From Poriferisodalis sp022821985 (GTDB taxonomy: Bacteria > Actinomycetota > Acidimicrobiia > Acidimicrobiales > Poriferisodalaceae): a stretch of 64,000 nucleotides of DNA. The position numbers and the translations under genes are program-made. The notes beneath the pieces were generated by a model. The model ran no database searches. It was not told the DNA's origin and saw only the letters and a program-made list of their open reading frames with translations. The DNA is taken from the NCBI RefSeq assembly GCF_965219595.1, contig NZ_OZ244781.1, positions 1,736,001 to 1,800,000 of the forward strand, read 5' to 3'. Shown here piece after piece: positions 7,878-16,623 of this stretch. Each line of letters begins with the position of its first letter. The stretch's first letter is position 1.

Positions 7878-9542
7878 ATGGACTCCGCGCCCGACGACAT
7901 TGCAGCCGTCCTGCCCACGGCCAGGCCGTGGGATCAGCGAGGAAAGTCAGTTCTGCCGCTTGCAGGCGGCTACACGCAGTACCTCGAAACGCTCCGGTGG
8001 ATACTGGAGACTTGCCGTGACGAGGAACCCACTGAGGCAGTGCTCCAGCAGCGCTACGCGGCAGAGTTCAACCTGGGACCTCGGGTAGCCCAGCAGCAGC
8101 TCTGGTTCATACGCAGATGCGATTTGTTGCATCAGCATCACGGCCGAATCCGAGTCGCGGCCCCGAGCGCCCGGTACTTGGCTGCGCAGCGTCCGGAGAT
8201 CATCATCGGCACTATGCATGCGAATCTCCAGTTCGTGGGCGAATTGCTCCACGAGATTCGAGGCCCTAGAACACGGAAATCCCTGCTTGAGACGGCTAAC
8301 GGCCGCTACGGACTCGCTTGGAAGAAGGACTCGCCAGTCGCGTATCGACTCGGATGGCTCCGGTCCGCAGGCCTTGCCGAACACCTTACGGGCCATTCCT
8401 ACCAAGCAAACGGCGCAGGAATTGCGTTCTTGGAACGGATTGACTTGTATGTGCCGTCGGCTGACTCGCCGCTGCGGAATGACGTGTCGCCACCTTGCTC
8501 GGCTGGGTCGGACGCGGTGGGGTCACTGAAGGGCGCAGACATGTCGGTCACCCCGCTCGACTCCGCGGGTGGGACGACGCAAGGCGAAACACGAGAAGGC
8601 AGCGACGTTGACGCGATTGAGGATCGGGACGGAGAGGCCGCGGCGCCCGGTACGAAGTTGGGCCGATCCGCTCATGGTGTGGCTGCCGAGATTGGCGACA
8701 GGCTGGAGTCACTGTCTTGCGACGGTTCCAAGCATCAGGAATTCGAGGTCGCCGTGCGCGATGCGTTCGCGTTTCTGGGATTCGGCGCTGAGCGCTTGAG
8801 CGGCCCGGGTCAGACTGATGTGCTGCTTACGGGCGTCCGACCGCCGGAAGCTCAAAGACCCGATGACTCGACATCATGGCGCTACCTGGTGGCGGTCGAT
8901 GCGAAGGCCGCGACGAATGGCCGGCTCGCTGACCTTCAGGTGACGTGGCCGGCGCTGGCGCTGCACCGGAAGCAGCACTCAGCGGCGTTCTCGGTGCTCG
9001 TGGGGCCGAGTCCGCGGTCTCGATTGCTGCAGTTCGCGGTTGACGCCTCCGTAACCGTGCTGAGTGCTGAGCAACTCGCGTTGTTGTGTCGCAATCACGC
9101 TGAGGTGCCGTTGCCGGTAGCCGACTACCTCTGGCTGTTCGTTGACTCCGAAGGTGACCCGCGAGGGGGCGCTGTTGACCTCAGTCCCATTGCAGATGCT
9201 CGCGCTCAAGCGACAGCACGCCGGGATCTGCTCGCGCAAGTGGGCGAGGCCGTTCAGGACATCGCGGCCGACTTCGGCCCGGCCAATCGACAACTGGTCC
9301 GTTTCTCGCTTGCGAAGACGGCTGCGCTGAGCGGTGATGCGCTCGGTATCGAGGTAGCGGCGGCCTTGGACTTCCTCAGCAGCAGATGGCTACGAGCGAT
9401 CGCGCGCTCCGATCCTGAGTCCGCCGACCCTCACTACATGTCGACAGCACCCGGTCGAACCGTGGCGGCACGACTGCGATGGCTCGCTGACGCCTTTGAC
9501 GAGGTGGTGGACCAGGCGAGGGAAACTCCTGAAACCGGCTGA
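7878..9542 (+). CDS. Putative restriction endonuclease with FokI-like PD-(D/E)XK domain
   Basis: A 554-residue protein. Residues 1-190 look like winged-helix DNA-binding modules (helical, basic: 'KSLLETANGRYGLAW', 'YRLGWLRSAGLAEHLTGHSY'). A low-complexity acidic linker follows (about 195-260). A nuclease-like domain starts near 285: 'FEVAVRDAFAFLGFGAERLSG', then 'GQTDVLLTG' and 'YLVAVDAKA'. The order Asp, then Asp-x-Lys, after a conserved FLGF helix resembles the FokI cleavage domain (PD...DTK). No methyltransferase gene adjoins it, so a modification-dependent or type IIS-like role is possible. The gene sits next to VapBC in an apparent insertion. Target and cleavage are unproven. Confidence 0.65.
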   Translation: MDSAPDDIAAVLPTARPWDQRGKSVLPLAGGYTQYLETLRWILETCRDEEPTEAVLQQRYAAEFNLGPRVAQQQLWFIRRCDLLHQHHGRIRVAAPSARYLAAQRPEIIIGTMHANLQFVGELLHEIRGPRTRKSLLETANGRYGLAWKKDSPVAYRLGWLRSAGLAEHLTGHSYQANGAGIAFLERIDLYVPSADSPLRNDVSPPCSAGSDAVGSLKGADMSVTPLDSAGGTTQGETREGSDVDAIEDRDGEAAAPGTKLGRSAHGVAAEIGDRLESLSCDGSKHQEFEVAVRDAFAFLGFGAERLSGPGQTDVLLTGVRPPEAQRPDDSTSWRYLVAVDAKAATNGRLADLQVTWPALALHRKQHSAAFSVLVGPSPRSRLLQFAVDASVTVLSAEQLALLCRNHAEVPLPVADYLWLFVDSEGDPRGGAVDLSPIADARAQATARRDLLAQVGEAVQDIAADFGPANRQLVRFSLAKTAALSGDALGIEVAAALDFLSSRWLRAIARSDPESADPHYMSTAPGRTVAARLRWLADAFDEVVDQARETPETG

Positions 9543-9544
9543 GC

Positions 9545-9961
9545 TCAAGCGGCCGATTCGATGGCGAGCCGTTCGACGGGCTGGCCGGTGATCTCCGCGA
9601 TGAGCTCGAAGTCCTTGTCGACGTGGAGAATGGTGAGTCCGGCGAGCTCGGCAGTCGCAGCGAGCAGAAGGTCCGCAACTGACGGAGCGCGGTGGCGACC
9701 CTGCTCCGCCAACAGCAGTTGAACTTCGACAGCCCGACCCTCGGCCATCGGCGTCAGGTCTTGCGTCAGCATCTTGTTCAGGGGAAATTCCGCAAAGCGC
9801 TGCCGATACTGCGCGGCAGATCGAGCGGAAAAGCCGAGTTCCAACCTTGTGACGGTCGAGATTCGTACCAGTCCGCGCTGGATGCGCGAGAACCACTCAG
9901 CGGCATCGGATGCGGTATCGAGACGAACTAGCGCAGAGGTGTCAATTAGCCACTCTGTCAC
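9545..9961 (-). CDS. VapC-type toxin, PIN-domain ribonuclease
   Basis: A 138-residue PIN-domain protein, normally a Mg-dependent RNase held inactive by its antitoxin. The four acidic residues are visible in LIDTSAL, TRLELGF, SVADLLLA and HVDKDFE. I chose the GTG at 9961 because it overlaps the antitoxin stop (GTGA) and puts the first Asp at the usual distance; a longer frame to 10030 would run into the antitoxin. It is convergent with the nuclease gene and separated from it by only two bases. Confidence 0.88.
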   Translation of the reverse strand: MTEWLIDTSALVRLDTASDAAEWFSRIQRGLVRISTVTRLELGFSARSAAQYRQRFAEFPLNKMLTQDLTPMAEGRAVEVQLLLAEQGRHRAPSVADLLLAATAELAGLTILHVDKDFELIAEITGQPVERLAIESAA

Positions 9962-10197
9962 CGCCACGCGCCGGCCATGATCTCTGGATCTCGGGCGTCG
10001 GCAAACGTCTCGGCAAGCCTGCGGAAGCACTCCAGTGGGTCTTCAGGGGCCGGCGCCTCGGCGACGGCCGCGCGGTCGCGTTCGCGCAGGAGCACTCGGT
10101 GCATGTAGTCGGCTCGCGAGAGTCCCGCGCGGTCCGCGTTCGCATCGACTGCAGCGACAACATCGTCCGGAACATCCGGAATCAGCATGTCTGCCAT
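9958..10197 (-). CDS. VapB-type antitoxin
   Basis: A 79-residue protein upstream of and overlapping the PIN toxin. The N-terminus 'MADMLIPDVPDDVVAAVDANADRAGLSRADYMHRVL' is a ribbon-helix-helix pattern for DNA binding. The C-terminal acidic/aromatic tail (ECFRRLAETFADARDPEI) is what would wrap the toxin. An inverted repeat just upstream is a candidate autoregulatory operator. The family assignment rests on the RHH pattern and the toxin partner. Confidence 0.82.
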   Translation of the reverse strand: MADMLIPDVPDDVVAAVDANADRAGLSRADYMHRVLLRERDRAAVAEAPAPEDPLECFRRLAETFADARDPEIMAGAWR

Positions 10198-10208
10198 CTT
10201 CGACCTCC

Positions 10209-10227
10209 CGCATCTCGTTGAGATGCG
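10209..10227. promoter_or_regulatory. Inverted repeat upstream of vapB, candidate operator
   Basis: A perfect 8-bp inverted repeat, CGCATCTC and GAGATGCG with a 3-bp spacer, ends 12 bp upstream of the antitoxin start codon. RHH antitoxins usually repress their own operon through such sites. The dyad is read directly; function is inference. Confidence 0.5.
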
Positions 10228-10257
10228 ACTCTAGCGATGCCTGTCGAAAGCAAGAAA

Positions 10258-10376
10258 TCGATTACTGCAGCGACGAGGCCCTCGTCGACTTCCTCTACCG
10301 TTACGAACCGGACCAGGAATCGCTCCACCGCGTCCTCGTCGAGAACCCGGCACGGCCCTTCGGCTTCGAAGATTGA
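10258..10376 (+). pseudogene. 3' remnant of an amidohydrolase (COG3618/PDC-lactonase-like)
   Basis: The frame encodes about 38 residues ending 'LVDFLYRYEPDQESLHRV' then 'LVENPARPFGFED' before a TGA. This matches the C-terminal helix and the 'NPARLYGF' end of 2-pyrone-4,6-dicarboxylate-lactonase-like amidohydrolases. No start or upstream part is present; instead the sequence runs into the VapBC/nuclease island. It lies 36 bp before the LLM gene, so that gene probably once followed an intact amidohydrolase. It is not the tail of the amidohydrolase ending at 7840, which is complete. Confidence 0.55.
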
Positions 10377-10412
10377 CCGACCGATCACACCCAGCATCAA
10401 GAAAGAGGGGCA

Positions 10413-11483
10413 ATGGAGTTCGGGATCTGTCTGCATTCGAAGATCGACGACATCGACTTGGTGGTCCGGGCCGAGAACCTGGGCTTCGATGCGGCCTGGT
10501 TCGCCGACTCACAGATGCTGTGGTCTGACTGCTACTCGTGCATGGCACTGGCAGCCGACCGCACCACGCGCATCAAGCTGGGCACTGGCGTATCGGTCGT
10601 CGATACTCGGGTCGCGCCGGTCACAGCGCACAGCATCGCCACCATCAACGTGTTGGCTCCCGGTCGAACGTTCCTGGGCGTGGGTAACGGCTTCACGGCG
10701 TGGCGGCTGATGGCACGGAAGCCAGCGCGCCTGGTTGAGTTCGAGGCGTTCCTCGACACCACACGTCGACTGCTCAGGGGCGAAGAAGCACCGTTCACCC
10801 ACGGGGGGAAGACCACTGACGTCGCGTTCCAGATGGCCGAGCTGGGGTTCGTCAACGTCATCGATCCGGTGCCGATCCACGTTTCGGCGTTCGGGCCGAA
10901 GGGGCAGGCCCTCGCCGGTGCGTACGGTGACGGCCTGATCGCAGCGGTGCCACCCCAGCGCAGTGCAGTTGAGCGTTGCCTGGCAAATGCTGCAGGCGGC
11001 GCCGCCGGTGCCGGTCGCGAGTTCGACGAGGACAGCTTCCAGCTGACGACTTTGACGGCGATGGCGGTGCTCGAGCCGGGCGAGGACCTCACCTCGGATC
11101 GTGTCGTCGAGCAATGTGGACCGATGGCGGTGATGGGCCTCCACTATGCCTATGAGCGTTTCCGCCAGTTCGGGGTCGACCCGACGCCCCACCTCCGCAG
11201 CGTGTGGGACGACTATGTCGCGCTGGTGGAGCAGAGTCCGGAAGCCGAACGCCACTATCGCATCCATGCTGGCCACGGCACGTATCTGCACCCCGACGAG
11301 GTCCAGTTCGCGACTCCGGAGCTCATCGAAGCAGCCTGCATCGTGGGCCAGGCCGATCAGTTGGTGGAGAAGATCTCCGAGCTTGAGGCTGCCGGTCTCG
11401 ATCAGCTGATGGTGCTGCCGAGCTTCGCGTCCCGCTACCGAGCTGCCGAGGAGATCGGGTCGTTGATCAAGCGGTCAGGCTGA
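10413..11483 (+). CDS. LLM class flavin/F420-dependent oxidoreductase
   Basis: A 356-residue luciferase-like TIM-barrel oxidoreductase using FMN or F420. It opens 'MEFGICLHSKIDDIDLVVRAENLGFDAAW', with the family's 'AxxxTxRIxLGTGV' strand near residue 50 and 'LAPGRTFLGVGNGF' near 80. The ATG has a GAAAGAGGGG ribosome-binding site. F420-dependent members often reduce enones or oxidise alcohols; substrate not predictable. It is one of five LLM genes in the window. Confidence 0.85.
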   Translation: MEFGICLHSKIDDIDLVVRAENLGFDAAWFADSQMLWSDCYSCMALAADRTTRIKLGTGVSVVDTRVAPVTAHSIATINVLAPGRTFLGVGNGFTAWRLMARKPARLVEFEAFLDTTRRLLRGEEAPFTHGGKTTDVAFQMAELGFVNVIDPVPIHVSAFGPKGQALAGAYGDGLIAAVPPQRSAVERCLANAAGGAAGAGREFDEDSFQLTTLTAMAVLEPGEDLTSDRVVEQCGPMAVMGLHYAYERFRQFGVDPTPHLRSVWDDYVALVEQSPEAERHYRIHAGHGTYLHPDEVQFATPELIEAACIVGQADQLVEKISELEAAGLDQLMVLPSFASRYRAAEEIGSLIKRSG

Positions 11484-11510
11484 GGTGAGCAGATGTCGGT
11501 GGCGCCGAGC

Positions 11511-12716
11511 TCAGGGCGTTTCGGTGACCAAGGTTCGGTGGTAGACGGCTCGCACGGCCAGTGCCTCGCGCAGCTCCTCGGTCATGTCCTCGGCGAACTC
11601 TGAGCGGTAGCTGGAGTCGAGTACGACCGACACGGCGAACTGCAGGCCGGAGAACAGCCCGATGAAGGCCGCTACCAGCACGAGTTGGCGGCTGAACAGC
11701 AGTTCGCCGCTCCAGAGCGGAAGACGCACGACCCACGAGCCTTCCCAGGTGACCTGGCTCAGCGTGGTCCACTGCAGCAGTGTGCTCTCGCGCACGGTGA
11801 AGATGCCGAAGAGCACGTAGAAGCACGTCACGATCACCGCCACCAGCGCGATCTGGATGCTCTGGGCCACGAACAGCAGCAGGCTGACATTGAATCGAGC
11901 CCGGCGTCCCAGCGGCGGTGAGTCCGGAGGCGGGGCCTCCTCGGCGGGCACCAACTTCGCCACGGGAGTGTTCGCGCAGCGAGAACGCACATCGGCCCAC
12001 GACGGGAAGCGGGCCATGTCCACCGCAAGGCGTCGCACCGAGATAATGACGAACAGCGCCCCGACTGCCATGAGCAGCAGGGCGACCATGCCGAAGAACG
12101 GCAGTGTGAAGTCGTTGGCTACCTGCCACATCTCGGCATTCAGGAAGATGAACGCCGAGAACACCAGCAGTATCGGGAGCGACTTGGCCAGCAGCGTCAT
12201 CATCTGACCCACCTGGCGCCACAGTTGGCCTACCGACCACCGCACCATCGGCAGCAGGCCCCAGCTCGTCACTACGTATGCGCCGACGAGCAGCACCGCG
12301 TTCAAACCCAGGGCGAGCGCTGCGTCGACAATGACGGCATTGGAAGATCCCAGACCGGCGAAGACGGCGCCGAGCCCGAGATAGGCGAGCACCTCGGTGA
12401 TGCCGAACCGCTCGGGAAGCTGCCACAGGCGTCGGCCGCGGATCCGGTTCACGAGCGCCATGGCGCCGGCCATCACTGTTGAACCCACCACGAAGATTCC
12501 GGCCTGGGCCCAGCCCGTCCACCGGTCTCCGAACACGAAGAAGAACTCGATGAACACCACAAACGCCAGAAACGGCGCAGCGCGGGTCAGCACATCGGAA
12601 CTTGCCGAATAGTCGTGTATCAGGTGCGGCAGGCCTCGGTGAACGAACCACCGCTCGCACCGATGTCGCTCGGCTGCGAGGTCGTGCTCGTTGCTTGACT
12701 CGCCGGGGCCGTCCAT
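11511..12716 (-). CDS. Conserved multi-spanning membrane protein of unknown function
   Basis: A 401-residue integral membrane protein with about eight hydrophobic spans, concentrated near residues 55-95, 115-170, 190-250 and 300-375, plus a soluble C-terminal tail (SYRSEFAEDMTEELREALAVRAVYHRTLV). A charged N-terminus precedes the first span. There is a Pro-rich cytoplasmic loop (EEAPPPDSPP) in the middle. I see no transporter signature, nucleotide-binding motif or catalytic residues. The ATG at 12716 opens the charged N-terminus; translation further upstream would read through an implausible Pro/Trp-rich stretch. It converges with the LLM gene, 27 bases away. Confidence 0.7.
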   Translation of the reverse strand: MDGPGESSNEHDLAAERHRCERWFVHRGLPHLIHDYSASSDVLTRAAPFLAFVVFIEFFFVFGDRWTGWAQAGIFVVGSTVMAGAMALVNRIRGRRLWQLPERFGITEVLAYLGLGAVFAGLGSSNAVIVDAALALGLNAVLLVGAYVVTSWGLLPMVRWSVGQLWRQVGQMMTLLAKSLPILLVFSAFIFLNAEMWQVANDFTLPFFGMVALLLMAVGALFVIISVRRLAVDMARFPSWADVRSRCANTPVAKLVPAEEAPPPDSPPLGRRARFNVSLLLFVAQSIQIALVAVIVTCFYVLFGIFTVRESTLLQWTTLSQVTWEGSWVVRLPLWSGELLFSRQLVLVAAFIGLFSGLQFAVSVVLDSSYRSEFAEDMTEELREALAVRAVYHRTLVTETP

Positions 12717-12805
12717 GACCGAGCACCTTAGGAAACCCGTGGACGGCGGCCAAAGTGGTGGCTGCCAAATCATCGGCGGTGCTCGGGCCGCTAGACATTG
12801 GCGCC

Positions 12806-13483
12806 ATGGGACAGACGATTTCCTTGACAGCTTCAGACGGCGTGACCTTCAGCGCATACCGGGCCGATCCTGACGGTCCGCCCAAGGGCGGTGTGGTGGT
12901 CGTGCAGGAGATCTTCGGTGTGAACGACCACATCCGTAGCGTCGCCGACGGCTATGCGGCCGACGGCTACCTGGCGGTAGCGCCCGCACTGTTCGACCGT
13001 GTGCAGGGCGGCGTCGAACTCGGCTACAACGCCGAGGGCATTGACGTCGGGCGCAAGATCGCCTTCGAAGATCTCACTGTGGACCAGGTCATGGACGACA
13101 TCTCGGCGGCGGCCGATTGCGCTGCCGACGGCGGCAAGGTCGGCATCGTCGGCTATTGCTGGGGCGGGTCGATGTGCTACGTGGCCTCAGCCCGGCTAGC
13201 CGACAAGATTGCGGCGGCGTCGGGTTACTACGGCGGGCAGATCATGCCCCACCTCGACGAGCGACCCACCGCACCGCTGTTGCTGCACTTCGGCACCGAG
13301 GACCACGGCATCCCGCTCGAGAATGTGCATGCCATTGACGAGCGTTGGGATCACATCACCGTGCACATCTACGACGGTGCCGATCACGGCTTCAACTGCG
13401 ACGCGCGTGCCAGCTTTCACCCCGATGCGGCAGCACTTGCCAAGCAGCGCACGCTGGATCATTTCGCCCAGCACCTGAGCTGA
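12806..13483 (+). CDS. Dienelactone hydrolase family protein
   Basis: A 225-residue alpha/beta hydrolase. The nucleophile elbow GYCWGG places Cys near residue 118, as in carboxymethylenebutenolidase. The conserved 'VVVVQEIFGVNDHIRSVADGYAADGYLAVAPALF' block, the Asp in 'HFGTEDHGIP' and the His in 'GADHGFN' complete the triad. Dienelactone hydrolases open lactones late in (chloro)aromatic breakdown, but many paralogues act on other esters. The ATG at 12806 gives the standard N-terminus; longer frames add sequence unlike the family. Confidence 0.87.
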   Translation: MGQTISLTASDGVTFSAYRADPDGPPKGGVVVVQEIFGVNDHIRSVADGYAADGYLAVAPALFDRVQGGVELGYNAEGIDVGRKIAFEDLTVDQVMDDISAAADCAADGGKVGIVGYCWGGSMCYVASARLADKIAAASGYYGGQIMPHLDERPTAPLLLHFGTEDHGIPLENVHAIDERWDHITVHIYDGADHGFNCDARASFHPDAAALAKQRTLDHFAQHLS

Positions 13484-13565
13484 ACCGCTCGGGGGCCGCA
13501 GCAACCGACCTGCTTGATGACCGGCTCTGCGACGCCGAGGCGCCGACGTCGCTCGGCAGCTGAGG

Positions 13566-14459
13566 TCAGTCGCTCAAGAAGATGACACCGCGGTCGACTG
13601 CGGGGCCGCCCTCGGCGTTGAGCACATCGAAGCGCACGGCCTCGGTTGCGCCGCTGCCGTCGCTGATGGGGATTACGTCCCAGATGCGTACGGTGATGGT
13701 CGAAGGCATGAGCACCATGGCGCGGAAGCGGCAGACGATCCGGCGCACCCGGTGGGGATTGCCGTCGGCAACGGCGTCGACGACGGCCGAGACGCCCAGC
13801 GCAAGCGTGGCGGTGCCGTGCAGGATGATGCCCGGCAGCCCGGCCTTGCGGGCGACCGCGGCGTCGGTGTGGATCGGGTTCCAGATGCGGGCGCATTCGG
13901 TGTAGGCGTGTGCTGCCCCGTGTGCCACTGGCACCCCGATCTCGGCGAGCGGCTCGGCGGGCAGGTCGCCGAAGTCCGGCTCGGCAGGGGCGTCGGGATC
14001 GGGCCTGTTGCCACCGGTGGTCTCGACGTTGAGGAACACCCCGCCCTGGTACGTCGTGGCAACCGGGTTCCCGTCGGCATCGGCAGTGTCGATGCGCATG
14101 GTCTGGTAGGTGCCGGGCTTGCGCTGCTCGACACCGGTGTAGGTGACGCTGGTGGTGAGATGGTCGCCGGGGCGCACCAGCCGGTGCACCGTCAAGTCAT
14201 GGGTGGCGTGCACTGAGCGCCGGACCTCGTCGGGTGTGATGCCCCAGCGGTCGGAGATATCGCGGCCTGCCACGATGACGGGCCACTCCGGGCACACGGC
14301 GAACATCGGGTGCGCCACCACGCCGTCGTCGCCCAGCGTGTCGAAATAGCAATCGTGGGTGTCGCCGAGCGACGCTGCGTAGGCCATCGTCCAGCGCTCG
14401 TCCACATCGTGGGTGATCGGCCCGATCACCTCGCCAACCATGTCTGAAGGAACCGGCAT
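13566..14459 (-). CDS. MaoC-like double hot-dog dehydratase (acyl-CoA hydratase)
   Basis: A 297-residue protein with an N-terminal FAS1-like dehydratase half (about 8-150) and a C-terminal MaoC half (about 170-297). The hydratase-2 motif is visible in 'WNPIHTDAAVARKAGLPG', followed by 'HGT'. Such proteins hydrate enoyl-CoA or act in mesaconyl/citramalyl-CoA steps. It lies near CoA-transferases and a carboxylase, fitting CoA-ester metabolism. Its precise substrate is unknown. Confidence 0.85.
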   Translation of the reverse strand: MPVPSDMVGEVIGPITHDVDERWTMAYAASLGDTHDCYFDTLGDDGVVAHPMFAVCPEWPVIVAGRDISDRWGITPDEVRRSVHATHDLTVHRLVRPGDHLTTSVTYTGVEQRKPGTYQTMRIDTADADGNPVATTYQGGVFLNVETTGGNRPDPDAPAEPDFGDLPAEPLAEIGVPVAHGAAHAYTECARIWNPIHTDAAVARKAGLPGIILHGTATLALGVSAVVDAVADGNPHRVRRIVCRFRAMVLMPSTITVRIWDVIPISDGSGATEAVRFDVLNAEGGPAVDRGVIFLSD

Positions 14460-14602
14460 CGTGCTTCCCCTCGCTCTGACGCGCAGAGTAGTCAGCGCCG
14501 ACCGTCAGGCGGATGCCCATGGTGGCTGGCATGCCCGGCCATCGCCGTTGCGTCAGCGAGCCGGGTCGTCGCGCGACCACTGAGAAACGCCAGAATCACC
14601 GT

Positions 14603-15349
14603 GTGGACATCGGCAAGCGATTGCGACACCTGACCAGGCCGGGCGGACTGCTGGCCGATGACGGTCTCGCTGGGCTACTGGCGTGGCGGGCGGCGCGGGG
14701 ACTGATACGCATCCTGCTCTTTCGCATTTTCCGGCTGCGCGCCACCGGGTTCGAACGCTTGCGGGCGGACGGCCCGTTGATCTACGCGCCGGTGCACCGC
14801 AGCCACCTCGACGGCCCTCTCATCGGCGGCCTCACCCATCGCCGGGTCCGGTACCTCGGAAAAGAGGAGCTCTTCCATCCCAAGCCGCTCGGCTGGTTCA
14901 TGCGCTCGATCGGCACGTTTCCGGTGCGACGCGGCGAGGCCGACCTGGATGCGATGCGCGCAGCGCTCGGCCTGCTCAAGGGCGGCGCGGCGATGCTGGT
15001 CTTTCCGGAGGGAACACGTCAGCCCTCCGACGACATCGGCCCCGTGTTCGACGGCACTGCGTGGCTGGCGGCGAAGTCGGGGGCACCGGTGCTGCCGGTG
15101 GGCATTGCGGGCACGCGCGAGGCGATGCCCAGCGGCGCGAAGTTCCCGAAGCGGACGCAGGTAGCGATCGTGGTGGGCGAGCCGCTCGCGCCGCCGACCG
15201 GACCCGATGGCGGCCGTGCCAGGCGACCGGACATGACGGCATGGACGGCAACGCTGCGAGATGCCCTCGAAGACTGCCAGCAGCGCGCGCGAGCGTTGGC
15301 AAACGAGCCCGGCCGCGCCCGTACGCCTATGCGCGACCTCGTACCGTGA
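14603..15349 (+). CDS. 1-acyl-sn-glycerol-3-phosphate acyltransferase family (PlsC-like)
   Basis: A 248-residue membrane-associated acyltransferase that would acylate lysophosphatidate or a related lipid. The HxxxxD catalytic motif appears as HRSHLD (His near residue 65), and FPEGTR lies near 134. A hydrophobic segment (about 30-45) probably anchors it. I chose the GTG at 14603 because the N-terminus MDIGKRLRHLTRPGG fits the family; in-frame starts back to 14513 are possible. Its TGA overlaps the GTG of the next gene (GTGA), so it is coupled to the CoA-transferases. Confidence 0.85.
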   Translation: MDIGKRLRHLTRPGGLLADDGLAGLLAWRAARGLIRILLFRIFRLRATGFERLRADGPLIYAPVHRSHLDGPLIGGLTHRRVRYLGKEELFHPKPLGWFMRSIGTFPVRRGEADLDAMRAALGLLKGGAAMLVFPEGTRQPSDDIGPVFDGTAWLAAKSGAPVLPVGIAGTREAMPSGAKFPKRTQVAIVVGEPLAPPTGPDGGRARRPDMTAWTATLRDALEDCQQRARALANEPGRARTPMRDLVP

Positions 15350-16623
15350 TCGGGCCGGATCACCGTTCGCCGGTGTGGCCCACGGCTGAACCAGCAGCGT
15401 TGGCCGGCATCCGCATCTGCGACTTCACCGGGCAGCTCGCGGGCGCCGGCGCCACCAAGATCCTGGCGGCTCTCGGCGCCGAGGTGATCCGTATCGAAGA
15501 CCCGGTACGACAGGGGAAGTGGGACATCCTGCGAGGCACCCAGCCATTCGTGGGCGACCACCGCGGCATCGAAGCCGGAGGCTCGTTCAACAACCACAAC
15601 GCCGGCAAGCTCGGTATCACGCTCAACCTGCGCGACGACCGGGCCAAAGAACTGCTCCGCGACCTGGTTGCGGTTAGCGACGCCGTCACTGAGAACTTCG
15701 CGGCCGGCGTGCTCGAGCGGCTCGGCTTCGGCTACGAAGCGCTGCGGCGCATCAAACCCGACATCGTTTACGTGTCGAACTGCGGCTTCGGGGCCGATGG
15801 GCCCTATGGCAGTTTCCGCTCGTGGGGACCGATCGTGCAGGCCGTGTCGGGTCTCACGTTCCAGTCGGGGCTGCCCGACTTGCCGCCCGCCGGCTGGGGC
15901 TACTCGTTCATGGACCACACCGGCGCCTACTACATGGCCACGGCGATCCTGATGGCGCTGTTCCACCGGCGGCGCACCGGCCAGGGCCAATGGGTCGACC
16001 TCGCGTGCATCGAGGCAGCAGGAACGCTCCATGGCGCCGCGTCGCTGGACTTCACTGTGAACGGCCGCCCGGCCCGACGAAGCGGGATGCCCAACAGCAA
16101 CCGATCCCAATCACCCGCGATGGCACCTCACGGCATATGGGCCTGCGACGGCGACGACGAGTGGGTCGCGATTGCGGTGCGCCACGATGACGACTGGCAG
16201 CGCTTCGCCGGAGCGGTCGGTGAGCCGTGGACCGGCGACGAGCGGTGGGCGCGCCTCGCCGGGCGCTTGGCGCACGAGGACGAGCTGGAGCGTCTAGTCG
16301 GCAGCTGGACGGCCGGCCGCCCCAAGCACGATGTTGCGGGATCGCTCGTCGCGGCGGGTGTGCCCGCTGCGCCGGTGCTGCGCCCGAGCGAGCGCATCGA
16401 CGGCGATTCCCGCACCCGGGACTGGGGCCTGTGGGTCACCGTGCCGCACAGCGCCGTAGGTGACACCCGGGTCGAGGGCCTGCCCGTCCGCCTGTCGGAG
16501 ACCGACTGGGCGATCGGCCGTGGCGCTGCGTGCTTGGGTGAGGACAACCCGTACGTGTTCGGCGAGGTGCTCGGCCGCAGCGCCGACGAGATTGCCGAGC
16601 TCGAAGCCGACGGGGTCATCTGA
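15346..16623 (+). CDS. CaiB/BaiF (family III) CoA-transferase, probable catalytic subunit
   Basis: A 425-residue family III CoA-transferase, which moves CoA between organic acids through an aspartyl-CoA thioester. The N-terminal 'IRICDFTGQLAGAGATKILAALGAEVIRIE' block, the central 'SFNNHNAGKLGITLNL' and 'YSFMDHTGAYYMATAIL' are diagnostic; the Asp near residue 190 is at the position of the catalytic Asp. The GTG at 15346 overlaps the PlsC stop. Its TGA overlaps the ATG of a second, divergent family member, suggesting a heteromeric enzyme. Confidence 0.88.
   Translation: MIGPDHRSPVWPTAEPAALAGIRICDFTGQLAGAGATKILAALGAEVIRIEDPVRQGKWDILRGTQPFVGDHRGIEAGGSFNNHNAGKLGITLNLRDDRAKELLRDLVAVSDAVTENFAAGVLERLGFGYEALRRIKPDIVYVSNCGFGADGPYGSFRSWGPIVQAVSGLTFQSGLPDLPPAGWGYSFMDHTGAYYMATAILMALFHRRRTGQGQWVDLACIEAAGTLHGAASLDFTVNGRPARRSGMPNSNRSQSPAMAPHGIWACDGDDEWVAIAVRHDDDWQRFAGAVGEPWTGDERWARLAGRLAHEDELERLVGSWTAGRPKHDVAGSLVAAGVPAAPVLRPSERIDGDSRTRDWGLWVTVPHSAVGDTRVEGLPVRLSETDWAIGRGAACLGEDNPYVFGEVLGRSADEIAELEADGVI

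Noticed and set aside
10182..10436. An 84-codon minus-strand frame upstream of vapB
   Set aside because: It is antisense to the amidohydrolase remnant and the LLM start, and has no recognisable ribosome-binding site or family pattern.
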